A stretch of 64,000 nt of DNA from Methylobacterium thuringiense (GTDB lineage: Bacteria; Pseudomonadota; Alphaproteobacteria; Rhizobiales; Beijerinckiaceae), in the NCBI RefSeq assembly GCF_022179645.1, contig NZ_BPRA01000009.1:176074-240073 (forward strand), read 5' to 3'. The notes beneath the pieces were generated by a model that saw only the letters and a list, made by a program, of their open reading frames with translations, did no database searches and had not been told where the DNA came from. This document shows positions 63,939-64,000 of this stretch, piece after piece. Positions within the stretch are counted from its first letter, which is position 1. The number at the start of each line of letters is the position of its first letter. Both the position numbers and the translations under genes were made by a program.

Positions 63939-64000
63939 TTGACCAAGCAGCAAAGTGCCAACTTTGAATTTCCGTTGATGACCCTGGCTGTGTCAAAACC

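Overview
The window is about 64 kb of a GC-rich alphaproteobacterial chromosome, most likely Methylobacterium/Methylorubrum. The strongest clue is a lanthanide-type methanol dehydrogenase gene (xoxF, 44924-46729). Supporting clues are the mutM / ubiE-ubiB / coaBC neighbourhood, an ExoR-like regulator behind ilvD, two DUF6894 proteins, and several families of GC-rich intergenic palindromes.

Layout. (1) 1-658: the 3' part of a dihydrolipoamide dehydrogenase gene (lpdA). (2) 536-11610: an integrative element of about 11.1 kb inserted in the 3' end of lpdA and bounded by 116-bp direct repeats that each carry the last codons of lpdA. It is clearly lower in GC. It encodes a tyrosine integrase, a serine recombinase, an ImmA/IrrE-like peptidase, a lipoprotein, a MarR-like regulator, several small unknowns and a 451-aa protein with the motifs of a family A polymerase palm. 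A complete IS4-family insertion (5404-6571, 9-bp target duplication) sits inside it. (3) 11734-43952: core genome: ppk2, class II aldolase, moeA, an RND efflux pair, an HD-GYP/GGDEF pair, coaBC, ubiB, ubiE, a perfect parS site, mutM, two toxin-antitoxin pairs, ilvD-exoR, uvrB, an isoprenyl transferase, and assorted enzymes and membrane proteins. (4) 43953-46790: a long AT-rich region with a candidate small RNA and a strong leader hairpin, then orphan xoxF and its terminator. (5) 46870-62060: a soluble chemoreceptor-like protein, a NitT/TauT-type ABC transporter, RidA and a spermidine/putrescine-type binding protein, stress-type membrane proteins, a frameshifted TonB-dependent receptor, pnp and rpsO. 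(6) 62124-64000: tRNA-Leu(CAG) followed directly by a second, different tyrosine integrase; this looks like the edge of another island that runs out of the window.

How the parts fit together. The ubiE-ubiB and coaBC genes serve ubiquinone and coenzyme A synthesis. moeA serves molybdenum cofactor synthesis. HD-GYP and GGDEF are a c-di-GMP breakdown/synthesis pair. XoxF supplies periplasmic methanol oxidation, but no cytochrome xoxG or xoxJ follows it here. The parS site implies that the window lies in the ParB-loaded, origin-proximal part of the chromosome. The least explained material is the lpdA-borne element, whose polymerase-like protein, paired border repeats and single DnaA box suggest an element with its own replication step.
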